Positions 17,234-26,422 are shown, counted from the stretch's first letter. The stretch: 64,000 nt of DNA from Oceanirhabdus seepicola (GCF_023684385.1 NZ_JAGSOJ010000004.1:124001-188000); one strand, 5' to 3'. Made by a program: numbers and translations. Notes: generated from the letters alone by a model not told the origin.

Positions 17234-17800
17234 TTATCCATTATTATATTCTGTTTCCGACTTTAATAATGAATACATATATAAATCTTGAAACTTGTCT
17301 CTAAAATAAGCGAACTCTCTCAAAAGTCCTTCTCTCTTAAATCCAAGTTTCTCAAGAACTGAATAAGATGCAATGTTTTTAGGATATGTCTGTGCTTCAA
17401 TTCTATTAATATCCATACCACAGAACGCATATTCAATTATTCCAGCCAATGCTTCACTCATATATCCACTGTTCCAATACTTTTTATTCATCTCATATCC
17501 CATCTCGCAACGAGAGAATTTTTTTATCCAATTATGAAACCCACAGGTACCAATAATCTTTCCTTCATCCTTTAATTCTATTCCCCATCTTATAAAACTA
17601 TTAGTTCTGAAACCATCTTCATAGTCCAATATCATGTTCTCAATAATCTCTAAATCATCAACAATATATATTCCATAATATTTCATAACTTCTTCATCCG
17701 AGTAGAATTCCTTAATATCAAATCTATCCTTAAGTGTTATTCTTCTTAATATCAATCTCTCTGTTTCGATTCTTGGGAATCTCATAGTAAAATCAAACAT
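17234..17800 (-). CDS. GNAT acetyltransferase, RimJ/RimL-like
   Basis: The 188-aa protein has the RimJ-type opening RIETERLILRRIT, an acetyl-CoA loop region near MNKKYWNSGYMSEALAGI, and the C-terminal NIASYSVLEKLGFKREGLLREFAYFRDKFQD typical of this subfamily. These enzymes acetylate protein N-termini or small amines; the substrate here is unknown. No strong ribosome binding site is visible, so the start (17800, or an ATG five codons later) is uncertain. Confidence 0.85.
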   Translation of the reverse strand: MFDFTMRFPRIETERLILRRITLKDRFDIKEFYSDEEVMKYYGIYIVDDLEIIENMILDYEDGFRTNSFIRWGIELKDEGKIIGTCGFHNWIKKFSRCEMGYEMNKKYWNSGYMSEALAGIIEYAFCGMDINRIEAQTYPKNIASYSVLEKLGFKREGLLREFAYFRDKFQDLYMYSLLKSETEYNNG

Positions 17801-17841
17801 ATCTATGACATATCACTTCTTTCCTTTAAATTAATTTCATC

Positions 17842-18321
17842 TTACTTGACCAATTCCTTGGCTTTATAAAATGTTACACACACTAGAATGGCTACTATAT
17901 TTATGCCAAGCTCCGCCATTACTAGTATAACTCCACTCCTAAATAATCTCAATGTAAGCATACAAATTATTAAGACCACGTATATTCTAAAATAGTTCAA
18001 CAGTTTTTCTGATATATTGTCATATCCAACTCTTAAAACTAGATTTGAAACTCCATTAAAAATGAAATATATCATTGGTATAGTTACAATTACTTCAATA
18101 GTTAAGAATAATAAACTACTTCTAAATATAAACCTTAAAAGTATAAGTATCCCTACAATCACACTTAAACTTTTAGCATTTTTAAAATCTTCATTATACC
18201 CTTCTAATTCTGTCACAGCTATATAGATAAGTATAATCCCTACGATATCTGGTAGTATATCAAATCTAAATATCCTTACATCAAATAACATCATCATAAC
18301 TCCCCACCAAAGTTTATCCAT
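17842..18321 (-). CDS. Hypothetical membrane protein, 159 aa
   Basis: A GGGGAG site lies 8 bases before the ATG. There are four or five hydrophobic segments covering almost the whole chain; the N-terminus (LWWGVMMMLFDVRIFRFDILPDIVG) resembles small clostridial integral membrane proteins of unknown function. It is followed by the GNAT gene 41 bases on, and the two may be cotranscribed. Confidence 0.7.
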   Translation of the reverse strand: MDKLWWGVMMMLFDVRIFRFDILPDIVGIILIYIAVTELEGYNEDFKNAKSLSVIVGILILLRFIFRSSLLFLTIEVIVTIPMIYFIFNGVSNLVLRVGYDNISEKLLNYFRIYVVLIICMLTLRLFRSGVILVMAELGINIVAILVCVTFYKAKELVK

Positions 18322-18580
18322 CCTTATAACTCCCCCCTCTCAAATATCTAGTATAATATGATCTACACCAACTTAGTCTATTATATTAATAAATTATAAC
18401 CTAATAGCAAAATCCCTTAAATATCATATGCTTTATTTATGATATATTCAATTTTATTCATTCTCTTATCCAAGCATTCATTAAATTTTTATTGTAATCT
18501 TCCATTTCTAATTTTAACCTTATTTTAAATCATCTTTGTAACATATAGTCCATCTTTTATACATCTTTTATAAGCTAATT
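18322..18580. other. Intergenic stretch without recognisable content
   Basis: AT-rich sequence between the membrane protein start and REP copy 6. I see no coding frame with a ribosome binding site and no clear hairpin. Confidence 0.4.
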
Positions 18581-18625
18581 AGGGACGGTTCATTAATTTT
18601 CTTGAGAAATTAATGAACCGTCCCT
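18581..18625. repeat. REP-like hairpin, copy 6
   Basis: A 19-bp perfect stem (AGGGACGGTTCATTAATTT) closes a 7-base loop. The flanks outside the core no longer pair. It lies 49 bases past the stop of the gene at 18675. Confidence 0.93.
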
Positions 18626-18674
18626 TTAACTTCTCCAATCAATAAATATAACAATTAAAATAGCTTGTCTAAAT

Positions 18675-19580
18675 TTATTCCACACCTTGTAACTTTTCCC
18701 GAACATAATTGTAACATGCTAATAATTCATTATCATTTATCAAACTAGAATCATGTTCAAATAAAACCTTTATGTTATTTTTTGAAGAAGATATGGATTC
18801 CAGTATCCCTTTAACATCACCCCAACCCTCTTCCATTTTTTGATTTTGTAATACGGGATAATGGTACTCCTGTATCCCATTATCCACCCGTAAATTCCAC
18901 ACATGAACTACTTCAGTATAATCAATAAATTTTTCTACAACCCTTTTAGCGTCAAACTTAGTATCAATAATTTCTTGTAAAGCCAATCTTCCTGTATCCA
19001 AACACAATTTCACATTTGAATATTTTTTTAATATGATCTCTAAAAATTCTTCTTCATATATATATTTATTTATTGCATCCAATTCCAATACAGGTATAAA
19101 TCCATATTTCTCTCCTAGCATTGAGAACATATGTATAAACTTCTCACTAAATTCTTTGAAAACCTCGAAGTTTATTTCAGATTCATAATAATATTCTTTT
19201 CTACTAGCAAATTTCCAAAGATTCAAATTAAAATCTTCTTCGATAATAACCGGTTTAGGAAAATGAATTAATATATATTTAGGATTTATTTTATTATCAA
19301 TTATTAATTGAATTTCCTCTTCAATCCTGTTGTATTCTTCATCTCTAACCTTTCTATCTAATGATAAAACTAGAGGATCTCTTCCTTTATTTTTATTCTT
19401 TTTTAAAGGGAAGTGCACTGATATTTCAAAATCTTTAGTCTTTTTAAGTTGAAGTAATTTATTAATATCATTAAAATCTTCAAATGAACATACCTCAATT
19501 CCCCTAAATCCTGAAACATAATCCCCTTTAAACTTTTTTTCATCTACTTTTCCATACATTCCAATCATAAAATATTCCAT
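18675..19580 (-). CDS. Xylose-isomerase-like TIM-barrel protein (AP endonuclease 2 superfamily)
   Basis: GGAGG lies 5-6 bases before the ATG at 19580 (301 aa); the longer frame starts with a TTG inside that site. The barrel strands and likely metal ligands can be followed: ILIHFPKP, PVLELDAIN (Glu), VKLCLDTGRL (Asp), VVHVWNLRVD (His) and VLFEHDSSL (Glu). Members are divalent-metal sugar isomerases/epimerases or endonucleases. The substrate is not predictable. It stands alone between REP copy 6 and the transposase. Confidence 0.8.
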   Translation of the reverse strand: MEYFMIGMYGKVDEKKFKGDYVSGFRGIEVCSFEDFNDINKLLQLKKTKDFEISVHFPLKKNKNKGRDPLVLSLDRKVRDEEYNRIEEEIQLIIDNKINPKYILIHFPKPVIIEEDFNLNLWKFASRKEYYYESEINFEVFKEFSEKFIHMFSMLGEKYGFIPVLELDAINKYIYEEEFLEIILKKYSNVKLCLDTGRLALQEIIDTKFDAKRVVEKFIDYTEVVHVWNLRVDNGIQEYHYPVLQNQKMEEGWGDVKGILESISSSKNNIKVLFEHDSSLINDNELLACYNYVREKLQGVE

Positions 19581-19676
19581 TAATACCTCCAAAAACTTAA
19601 ACTCATCAAAATCTATATTATGTTATCTTTTGAATTTAGATTTTTTACAATTTATGTTTATTGTTTTACAAAAAAA

Positions 19677-20606
19677 TTATATCATACATTTTTTAGTTGA
19701 ACAATTTTTAGCAAAGATCTCAAATATACTGTCAAAATTATATTCCGAAATCATATCATATGCTTTGCTACATAATACTGATACAGTTGATTGAGTTATA
19801 TTACCAATAAAATCACATATCTCTCTTTGAGTAGCTCCACAATATTTTCTCATGAAAAATGCAACCATAGCTCTGATTTTCTTTCCATATGGATTATTTT
19901 TAATATATAAATATTTTTTCTCTATATTTAGAAGTTTACTAACTTGCTCAACTATTACCTCAGCCTCTAACTCTTTATACAGTATCTTTCTTTCACTTCT
20001 ATATTCACATTTATCATTTTCATTGATATTATATTTAATTTCATAATTTATCCTATCATCTAATTCTAATCTTGCAGCATAAACTTTCCTAGCTTGATTG
20101 ATGTTATTATTGAAAAATCTCATAACATACCCTGAATCGATTAAATCGTGTGGATCTTCTCGCACTCCTAAATAGATTCCTAAACTTGAATGTGGATATT
20201 CTTCGATTTTATTTCTCCATTTAGGCAAGTCTTTTGCATTCTTATGAACATATAGTGATGCATTAGCTAAATTCTTTTCGTCTTTTATAAGATGGCTCTT
20301 GTACCGCTCCCCCATCAATGTACCAGTTCTATCATATTTTCTATTATAATATTGAACATAACTAACATTAATACTCTTCATTATAGAAGATAAATCAGTT
20401 CCACAAGTTTCAATCATAAAATGTACATGATTATCCATAAAGCAAATTGCATATATCTTAACCCCATATTGTTTTTTATATTTCTTAAGAATTACCGTAT
20501 ACCTTTCTTTGTCACTTTCTTCTCTAAAAAGTAAAGAATCAGAGTTGGATTTACATATAATATGATAGATTCCATTCTCAATTTTCTTTCTAGCTGTTCT
20601 TGGCAT
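19677..20606 (-). CDS. REP-associated tyrosine transposase (RAYT / Y1_Tnp family)
   Basis: AGGA lies 9 bases before the ATG at 20606, which also matches the usual MPRTARKK start (309 aa). The Y1 domain has the metal-binding HUH motif in MDNHVHFMIE (about residues 60-65) and the catalytic Tyr region SYVQYYNRKYDRTG with the conserved GERYKS after it. A C-terminal helical part (RAMVAFFMRKYCGATQREI) resembles the DnaA-type helix-turn-helix found in RAYTs. No TnpB and no IS ends are seen. REP hairpins lie on both sides (18581 and 20729), the standard RAYT setting, so it is the likely enzyme that spread the twelve copies. Confidence 0.88.
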   Translation of the reverse strand: MPRTARKKIENGIYHIICKSNSDSLLFREESDKERYTVILKKYKKQYGVKIYAICFMDNHVHFMIETCGTDLSSIMKSINVSYVQYYNRKYDRTGTLMGERYKSHLIKDEKNLANASLYVHKNAKDLPKWRNKIEEYPHSSLGIYLGVREDPHDLIDSGYVMRFFNNNINQARKVYAARLELDDRINYEIKYNINENDKCEYRSERKILYKELEAEVIVEQVSKLLNIEKKYLYIKNNPYGKKIRAMVAFFMRKYCGATQREICDFIGNITQSTVSVLCSKAYDMISEYNFDSIFEIFAKNCSTKKCMI

Positions 20607-20728
20607 AACATTCATTCCTTTCTATTCCATTTGAATTTTATTTAACTAATTATAATTATACCAACATTAGTTCGTTTTATTCATTATTCAATATTTTTAT
20701 AACATCTTTTAAATAATTTAAGATTAAG

Positions 20729-20788
20729 ACAAAGGAGGGACGGTTCATTAAAATCCTTAGACCTTTTAATGAACCGTCCCTTCTTTGT
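20729..20788. repeat. REP-like hairpin, copy 7
   Basis: A 25-bp stem with one wobble and a 10-base loop. The upper arm is CATTAAAA with matching TTTTAATG, differing from the CATTAATT type on both sides. It lies between the transposase start and the NUDIX stop, two bases from the latter. Confidence 0.94.
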
Positions 20789-20790
20789 AC

Positions 20791-21300
20791 TTATTCACTA
20801 TACAAAAGCTTAGTCACTTTGATTAGATCACTCTTTGCACTATCGCCCTCTGTTATTCTTTCTATTACTTCCTCAGGCGTAAGCCAATAGCTCTCAATAA
20901 AATCTGATTTATTATAATCTGGAGTATTCTCAAAATAGATTTCATATACTTTCATAAATGAGGATATGTCATCTTTATATGGATTCAAATATAGTACTTC
21001 TCTATATTCAACATCTTCAAGTCTTATATTCAATTCTTCTAAAAGCTCTCTTTTAAATCCCTGAAGATAAGATTCACCACGTTCAACATGCCCTCCCACG
21101 CTCATATCCAAGGCTAATGGAAAGATTCTCTTATTATCAGTTCTTCTTGGTATCCATAATTGACCTTCTTTATTTCTTATGAATGCATTTATAACTCTAT
21201 AATTCTTTATTCCTTCTTTGCTTACTTCACTTCTTGATGCTTGACCTATAATTTTATCATTCTCATCTATTAAATCTAGTATTTCTTCCTTCAAACACAT
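20791..21300 (-). CDS. NUDIX hydrolase, isopentenyl-diphosphate isomerase-like
   Basis: GGGG lies 9 bases before the ATG at 21300 (169 aa); the ATG at 21309 abuts that site. The NUDIX box is GGHVERGESYLQGFKRELLEEL. The opening EEILDLIDENDKIIGQASRSEV is the one seen in YfcD-type NUDIX proteins related to isopentenyl-diphosphate isomerase. The family hydrolyses nucleoside diphosphate-X compounds or isomerises IPP; the exact activity is unknown. A cis-prenyltransferase lies 4 kb away. Confidence 0.87.
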   Translation of the reverse strand: MCLKEEILDLIDENDKIIGQASRSEVSKEGIKNYRVINAFIRNKEGQLWIPRRTDNKRIFPLALDMSVGGHVERGESYLQGFKRELLEELNIRLEDVEYREVLYLNPYKDDISSFMKVYEIYFENTPDYNKSDFIESYWLTPEEVIERITEGDSAKSDLIKVTKLLYSE

Positions 21301-21348
21301 AATGTCCATCCCCTTTATAATAATTGTCGTTTTTTAATAAACAACCAT

Positions 21349-21391
21349 GGGACGGTTCATTAATTTCATAAGAAAATTAATGAACCGTCCC
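21349..21391. repeat. REP-like hairpin, copy 8
   Basis: An 18-bp perfect stem with a 7-base loop, the minimal form; flanks do not pair. It lies 23 bases past the stop of the pentapeptide-repeat gene. Confidence 0.93.
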
Positions 21392-21414
21392 TCCCTTTTT
21401 CTTAACTTTACAAT

Positions 21415-22059
21415 TTACCTAACAACCTTAAGTCCCATTAATTTAGATAACTCCACCGCTTGCTCTGCTGTCACAATTGAGTTTTTTAAGTCTTCTATCC
21501 TTACACCAATTCCCTCAATACTACAAGTAGTAAAATCCACACCTGAAAGAGCAGTTCCTGAAAATTCTACTTCTTTAAGATTTGATTTGTTAAGTATAAT
21601 CTGTCCCAATTCAGAACTACCTATATCAGTATTAACCAAACTACAATCATTAAATTCAACTTTTTTAATTCTTGAAAACTTGAAGGATGAATAGTTTAAA
21701 TTACATCCTATTAATTCAACATGTTGCAACGATGCTCCCGCTAAGATTGACCCAATCAATTTACATTCTATAAATTTTGCTCTATGAAATATACCATCAC
21801 TAAAATCTACATTTGAAAAATCACATTTATGGAATATACAATCCCCAACGTCTATGTTTCTTAATTCACTTCCATTAAATCTTACGCCTTCAATATACGA
21901 ATTTTTAATAGTTATATACTCTGCACAATTACTAATTAACATAGAATTTCTTAGAGTACAATTTTCAATAATATAATCATCTGTCACAACTTCAATATCT
22001 TTAATTAACTCCTTAGCATAATTTGATATTCTAGGTTCTAATATTTTAATCTCATTCAT
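21415..22059 (-). CDS. Pentapeptide-repeat protein
   Basis: The 214-aa protein (start at the ATG at 22059; a GTG at 22071 is possible) consists of pentapeptide-like coils from about residue 45 to 190, for example CDFSN VDFSD GIFHR AKFIE and CNLNY SSFKF. Such repeats fold as a right-handed quadrilateral beta helix. Some relatives mimic DNA and protect gyrase from quinolones, but most have no known role, and nothing here indicates a target. Confidence 0.85.
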   Translation of the reverse strand: MNEIKILEPRISNYAKELIKDIEVVTDDYIIENCTLRNSMLISNCAEYITIKNSYIEGVRFNGSELRNIDVGDCIFHKCDFSNVDFSDGIFHRAKFIECKLIGSILAGASLQHVELIGCNLNYSSFKFSRIKKVEFNDCSLVNTDIGSSELGQIILNKSNLKEVEFSGTALSGVDFTTCSIEGIGVRIEDLKNSIVTAEQAVELSKLMGLKVVR

Positions 22060-22252
22060 GATAATAAACACACTTCTTTCTTTGGTAATATTTAAAATCC
22101 TATTTTATAAAACTTACGATAATATTATTTATTAGGTATTCAACTTATTTTTCTTACACAAATTCATATACTTTTTTATATTATACCATTTTTTAGTATA
22201 ATATAGATATATAGCAATGTACTCAATAAAAACATGGAAGGATGAAAATTCA

Positions 22253-23161
22253 ATGATAGATATCACATTATTAGGTTGTGGTGGCAGTCTTCCTACGCCT
22301 AACCGTTCATTAACCTCATTATTACTAAGTCATAATGGGAAAAACATTCTCATTGATTGCGGTGAAGGGACTCAAGTATCAATGAAAATAGCTCATACAG
22401 GCTTTAAGAATATAGATATAATTTGTTTAACTCACGTTCACGCTGATCATGTAGCAGGTTTACCTGGACTTCTACTCACTATTGGTAATTCAGGCCGTGT
22501 AGATCCCTTACTCCTAGTTGCCCCTACGAAATCAAAAGATATACTAAGTGGTCTATTGAAATTGTGTATGGCTCTACCTTTTGAAGTGAGATTTTTAGAG
22601 TGTAACGAAGATAGAGTAACTCGATTTCATCATAATGGGATAGATATACAAGCATTACCTGTAGAACACTCAATCCCCACAGTTTGTTATTCTTTAAATA
22701 TTAGTAGAAAGAAAAAATTCAATGTTGATAAGGCTCTAGAAAATAATATTCCTAAAATTTATTGGTCAGTTCTTCAATCTGGTAAAAAAGTTGAACATGA
22801 AGATACCACGTATACTCCAGATATGGTTTTAGGGAATGATAGAAAAGGTTTAAAAATATGTTACTGTACTGATACTAGGCCAATACCAGAATTAAATAAT
22901 TTCATATTTGATTCTGATTTATTTATTTGTGAAGGTATGTATGGCGATGACTCAGAAGTATCGAAAGCAATTCAAAATAAACATATGCTATTCAGTGAAG
23001 CCGCTTATCTAGCTAAAAATAGTAATGTAAAAGAACTTTGGTTAACCCATTTTAGTCCTAGTCTATCTGAACCAATTATTTATCTAGATAAAACTCAAGA
23101 AATTTTTAAAAACACGATAATTGGGGAAGATAGACTTAGTACTTCCTTGAAATTTGAGTAA
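22253..23161 (+). CDS. rnz: Ribonuclease Z-like metallo-beta-lactamase fold protein
   Basis: The start at 22253 (302 aa) gives the normal family opening MIDITLLGCGGSLPTPNRSL; AAGGA lies about 10 bases upstream. Metal ligands are visible in LTHVHADHVAGLPG (HxHxDH), PVEHSIP, YCTDTRP and WLTHFSP. RNase Z cuts the 3' trailer of tRNA precursors. The length and the order of motifs match bacterial RNase Z. It is one of few rightward genes here and ends at REP copy 9. Confidence 0.88.
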   Translation: MIDITLLGCGGSLPTPNRSLTSLLLSHNGKNILIDCGEGTQVSMKIAHTGFKNIDIICLTHVHADHVAGLPGLLLTIGNSGRVDPLLLVAPTKSKDILSGLLKLCMALPFEVRFLECNEDRVTRFHHNGIDIQALPVEHSIPTVCYSLNISRKKKFNVDKALENNIPKIYWSVLQSGKKVEHEDTTYTPDMVLGNDRKGLKICYCTDTRPIPELNNFIFDSDLFICEGMYGDDSEVSKAIQNKHMLFSEAAYLAKNSNVKELWLTHFSPSLSEPIIYLDKTQEIFKNTIIGEDRLSTSLKFE

Positions 23162-23182
23162 AGTCATTTAACTACAAATTTC

Positions 23183-23237
23183 TAATAGGGGACGGTTCAT
23201 TAATTTATTTAATAAATTAATGAACCGTCCCCTATTA
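23183..23237. repeat. REP-like hairpin, copy 9
   Basis: A near-perfect 55-base palindrome with lower arm TAATAGGGG. The pairing continues through the centre (AATTTATT/AATAAATT), leaving almost no loop. It lies between converging genes, 22 bases from one stop and 28 from the other. Confidence 0.94.
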
Positions 23238-23264
23238 ACCTACTTTTCCTACTCTATCTAGTAA

Positions 23265-23609
23265 TTACTCCTCCCAAGTCTTCCAAATCTCAGGCTCATA
23301 ACCAACTGTAGCTTTTTTCCCATTTCTAACAATAGGAGTTTTACATAACTTTTGATTATTGAACAATATTTCTTCTCTAGCACTATCACTTCTTACGTTG
23401 GCTAAATCTGATTTAGAATATGCTTTAGAGTTCATGTCAATAAGGTTCTTCACACCCTTAACACCAGCTAGTACACTCTTAAATTCACCTTTACTCAACT
23501 CTTTACTATTAATATCAATTAATTGATATTTTACTCTTCGCTCTTTAAAGTATCTTTCTGCCTTCTTTGTTTCAAAACATTTTTTAGTACCGAAAATTTG
23601 AATATTCAT
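23265..23609 (-). CDS. ArsC/Spx-family thioredoxin-fold protein
   Basis: The 114-aa protein has the ArsC-like opening MNIQIFGTKKCFETKKAERYF, with a single Cys11 in a CFET motif where Spx has CxxC. The conserved C-terminal half is PIVRNGKKATVGYEPE. Relatives include arsenate reductases and RNA-polymerase-binding Spx/MgsR. With one active-site Cys it resembles the uncharacterised YffB/ArsC-like branch. No ars genes are nearby. Confidence 0.82.
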   Translation of the reverse strand: MNIQIFGTKKCFETKKAERYFKERRVKYQLIDINSKELSKGEFKSVLAGVKGVKNLIDMNSKAYSKSDLANVRSDSAREEILFNNQKLCKTPIVRNGKKATVGYEPEIWKTWEE

Positions 23610-23757
23610 TCTCCAACTTACTCCTCTACTAGTATCTATAATTTTATATTAATATTTAATTAAATAATCTTATGCCTTAACTACTTATACAATATAATTT
23701 ATATTCAATATTATACACTAAAAATAAATCTAGTGGAAACATAGCAGGACAAACAAA

Positions 23758-23800
23758 GGGACGGTTCATTAAAACATTAAAAGTTTTAATGAACCGTCCC
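23758..23800. repeat. REP-like hairpin, copy 10
   Basis: An 18-bp perfect stem with upper arms CATTAAAAC and GTTTTAATG and a 7-base loop. The left flank keeps the common GGACAAACAAA sequence, but the right flank has lost its partner. It lies 11 bases past the desaturase stop. Confidence 0.93.
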
Positions 23801-23811
23801 CTAATTATATA

Positions 23812-25287
23812 TTATTCCATGTCTCTTAATACACATTCTTCAACAAGTTTACTATTTAAGAGTACCAACGACACTCCAGTTCCGGGATGAGTTGATCCCC
23901 CTGTGAAATATAGATTTCTTATTTTATTATGTTTTATATGTGGCCTAAAATAATTTGTCTGAAAAAGATTATGACTTAATGAAAACGCAGACCCACCATA
24001 TGCATTGAATCTTTCTCTTAAATCATTAGGGGTTAAATATTCCTCAAGAATAATATGTTCCTCTATATCATCCAACCCCTCTATCATCTTAATCTTATCA
24101 ATAAGAATATTCCTTATACTTTGAATATAATCTTCATCCCACTTCTCTCTAGATTGTATTAAATTAGGTACTCTTATCATCACATTAATTGATTCACACC
24201 CTTGTGGTGCCATATTTGAATCAATTCTACTTGGTGAATATATATATATCGATGGATTTGAACATATTTCTCCATGGAAAAAGCTTTCAATACTATTTCT
24301 GAAGTTTTTTGATAAGAATTGATTATGCACCATTAACTTTTCATATTTCTTATCTACTCCTAAATATATCATAAAAACTGAGGGTGAGTGCTTTAAAGTC
24401 CTATCTTTTGATGTATTAAATTCTTCATCTATTAAATTTTCCACGGCATATGAGTATTCAGCATTACACACAACTATATCACTTTTGTAAATATTATTAT
24501 TAGAAACTATCCCCTCTGCTACTCCTTCATTAATCAGAATTTTTTCAACTTTAGCTTCTGTATATATTTCTCCACCAAGTTCATTTATTACTTTTTCAAG
24601 AGCATTAATATAAGAATACATGCCTCCATGTAAAAAACTCAATCCATATAATTGAGATACTAAAGGAATCAATGTATAAACATTTGAACCTTTAAATGGC
24701 GATACACCAATATACATTGCCTGAAAACATAAGAAATTTACTATTCTTTCATCTTTAATGTACTTCCTTAAGTAATTATACGTGGATTTGAAAGGTTTTA
24801 GTTTAAATACTTTTTTAAATGTATTTATATTAAAGAAACTATTGAATTCATCAAAATTACATCTCAAAAAATCTTCATCAGAAATCTTATATTTTTCATA
24901 AGTACTATCAATAAATTTCATATACCCTATGCTATCATGTGTTGATATAGCTTCTATGGATTCAATCGTTTCATTTATATTTCCATAAAAATCCATATGA
25001 TTTCCCATTTCAAAAAAAACTCTATAAAAGGGATCGATTTTATTAAAATTTATATATTCATCTGGATTTTTCCCAATATCAAAAAATATTTCTTTATATA
25101 TATGCGGTGTCATCAAAATAGATGCTGTTAAATCAAATTTAAAACCATCTTTTTCAAGAATATTTACCTTTCCACCTATAGATTTTTCTTTTTCATATAT
25201 TTGAACTTGAAAACCTCTATTTAACAATCTAATTGCTGTAGCCATTCCTCCTATTCCTGCACCTATTATTATTGCTTTTCTTTTCAA
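23812..25287 (-). CDS. Phytoene desaturase-family FAD oxidoreductase (CrtN/CrtI-like)
   Basis: The start is a TTG with AAGGG about 10 bases upstream (491 aa, normal for the family). The N-terminal dinucleotide motif is IIGAGIGGMATAIRLLNRGF, followed by YEKEKSIGGKVN. The C-terminal FAD signature is LYFTGGSTHPGTGVSLVLLNSK. Enzymes of this type desaturate C30-C40 isoprenoids, and relatives act on other polyprenyls. No phytoene or squalene synthase gene is in the window. It follows a cis-prenyltransferase gene by 50 bases, so the two probably form an operon acting on one isoprenoid. Confidence 0.88.
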   Translation of the reverse strand: MKRKAIIIGAGIGGMATAIRLLNRGFQVQIYEKEKSIGGKVNILEKDGFKFDLTASILMTPHIYKEIFFDIGKNPDEYINFNKIDPFYRVFFEMGNHMDFYGNINETIESIEAISTHDSIGYMKFIDSTYEKYKISDEDFLRCNFDEFNSFFNINTFKKVFKLKPFKSTYNYLRKYIKDERIVNFLCFQAMYIGVSPFKGSNVYTLIPLVSQLYGLSFLHGGMYSYINALEKVINELGGEIYTEAKVEKILINEGVAEGIVSNNNIYKSDIVVCNAEYSYAVENLIDEEFNTSKDRTLKHSPSVFMIYLGVDKKYEKLMVHNQFLSKNFRNSIESFFHGEICSNPSIYIYSPSRIDSNMAPQGCESINVMIRVPNLIQSREKWDEDYIQSIRNILIDKIKMIEGLDDIEEHIILEEYLTPNDLRERFNAYGGSAFSLSHNLFQTNYFRPHIKHNKIRNLYFTGGSTHPGTGVSLVLLNSKLVEECVLRDME

Positions 25288-25337
25288 AACAATCTATCCC
25301 TTCATATGATTCCTCATAAAGCATCTGTACTAAAAAA

Positions 25338-25979
25338 TTATCCACCTAAAGTAATATCCTGCTCATCGTACCATTTTAAAGCATCATAAAATTGCTGGTC
25401 CTTGAACTCCGGCCAGAAATTATCTATAACATAAAAATCTGCATAAATTGATTGAACAGGTAAAAATCCACTTAATCTTCTTCTCCCTCCCCATCTTATA
25501 ATTAAATCTACTCTTGAAATGTCATTTGATTTAATATAATTTATTATATTTTTATTATTTCCTGTTGCTTCCTTAAGACTATTCAAATCCCACTTCCATC
25601 CATAGTTCACTAAGAAATTCACCTTAATCTTTCCCTCTCCAAATTCAGTTCTTTTTGTATACTTGAGAAGTTCTTTAGGAAACATAGGTGATTCTGTATT
25701 TCCCACTACAAGTAACGATGCATTCTCTTTTGAAAGTATCTCTACGGCATCTATGCACGCCTTTGTAAATGCTAATCGCTGTTCTTTTGGTCGTTTTGTA
25801 TTATCCGTAGTGAAACCGTAATAAGTAATTTCCTCTATTCCTTCTTTCTCACATAGTTTGAATAACTCCAACCCTGGATCTATTCCCCCATCATATCCTC
25901 TATCTTTTGTCATACCTTGTGCAACAGCCCATCTTCTATTGCCATCTGGGATAACCCCTATATGTTTAGGCATTCTCAT
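25338..25979 (-). CDS. Short cis-prenyltransferase (undecaprenyl diphosphate synthase family)
   Basis: GGAGGAG lies 6 bases before the ATG. The catalytic motif HIGVIPDGNRRWA holds the key Asp-Gly-Asn-Arg, and the C-terminal region RWGGRRRLSGFLPVQSIYADFYV holds the diphosphate-binding arginines and conserved Tyr/Glu-like end. At 213 aa it is clearly shorter than housekeeping UppS (about 250 aa), and the middle helices differ. This suggests a specialised, possibly shorter-chain enzyme. It is followed by the desaturase gene. Confidence 0.87.
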   Translation of the reverse strand: MRMPKHIGVIPDGNRRWAVAQGMTKDRGYDGGIDPGLELFKLCEKEGIEEITYYGFTTDNTKRPKEQRLAFTKACIDAVEILSKENASLLVVGNTESPMFPKELLKYTKRTEFGEGKIKVNFLVNYGWKWDLNSLKEATGNNKNIINYIKSNDISRVDLIIRWGGRRRLSGFLPVQSIYADFYVIDNFWPEFKDQQFYDALKWYDEQDITLGG

Positions 25980-26038
25980 AAGTATCTCCTCCTCATTTTT
26001 TTTAACTATAACCGTTATTGATACATATTAAATTAGGA

Positions 26039-26422
26039 TTATCCATTATCTTCTTTTTTTATATTTTTACAGTCATTCGTATCATCATCATTTTTCTTCT
26101 GTTCCATATCAGTTTTTATTTCCCAATGAATTACAAATGTAAGGATTACTCTTATAGCTATTACAGCACCTAATACATATAGGTCTTCAACTTTTTCAAT
26201 AACTACACTTCTTATAATTTCACTAGCAAGCTTAAACTCCAGAGCAAGAACCATGTTCTTTGCAAATTGAATTTTAATCATCCTCTTATTGGGATTAAAC
26301 ATACTTTTGATATAACAATAGAACGTCTGTCCAGCAGCTACAATTATTACGAAAATCCCCATCCCCTCGAGTACACGTACAATATAAGTTACTACTATAC
26401 GAAAAATCTCTTCTAAATTCAT
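26039..26422 (-). CDS. DUF1622 family membrane protein
   Basis: GGAG lies 7 bases before the ATG (127 aa). Three hydrophobic helices include IVVTYIVRVLEGMGIFVIIV and VLGAVIAIRVILTFVIHWEI, with the conserved LALEFKLASEIIRSVV loop of DUF1622, and a charged C-terminal tail (EQKKNDDDTNDCKN). The family has no known function. It lies 59 bases upstream of the prenyltransferase gene on the same strand and may be in the same transcript. Confidence 0.85.
   Translation of the reverse strand: MNLEEIFRIVVTYIVRVLEGMGIFVIIVAAGQTFYCYIKSMFNPNKRMIKIQFAKNMVLALEFKLASEIIRSVVIEKVEDLYVLGAVIAIRVILTFVIHWEIKTDMEQKKNDDDTNDCKNIKKEDNG

Noticed and set aside
19677..20606. The transposase as an active IS200 element
   Set aside because: No IS200-type left or right ends or insertion boundaries are visible, and the long C-terminal domain and single-copy setting fit a domesticated RAYT better.
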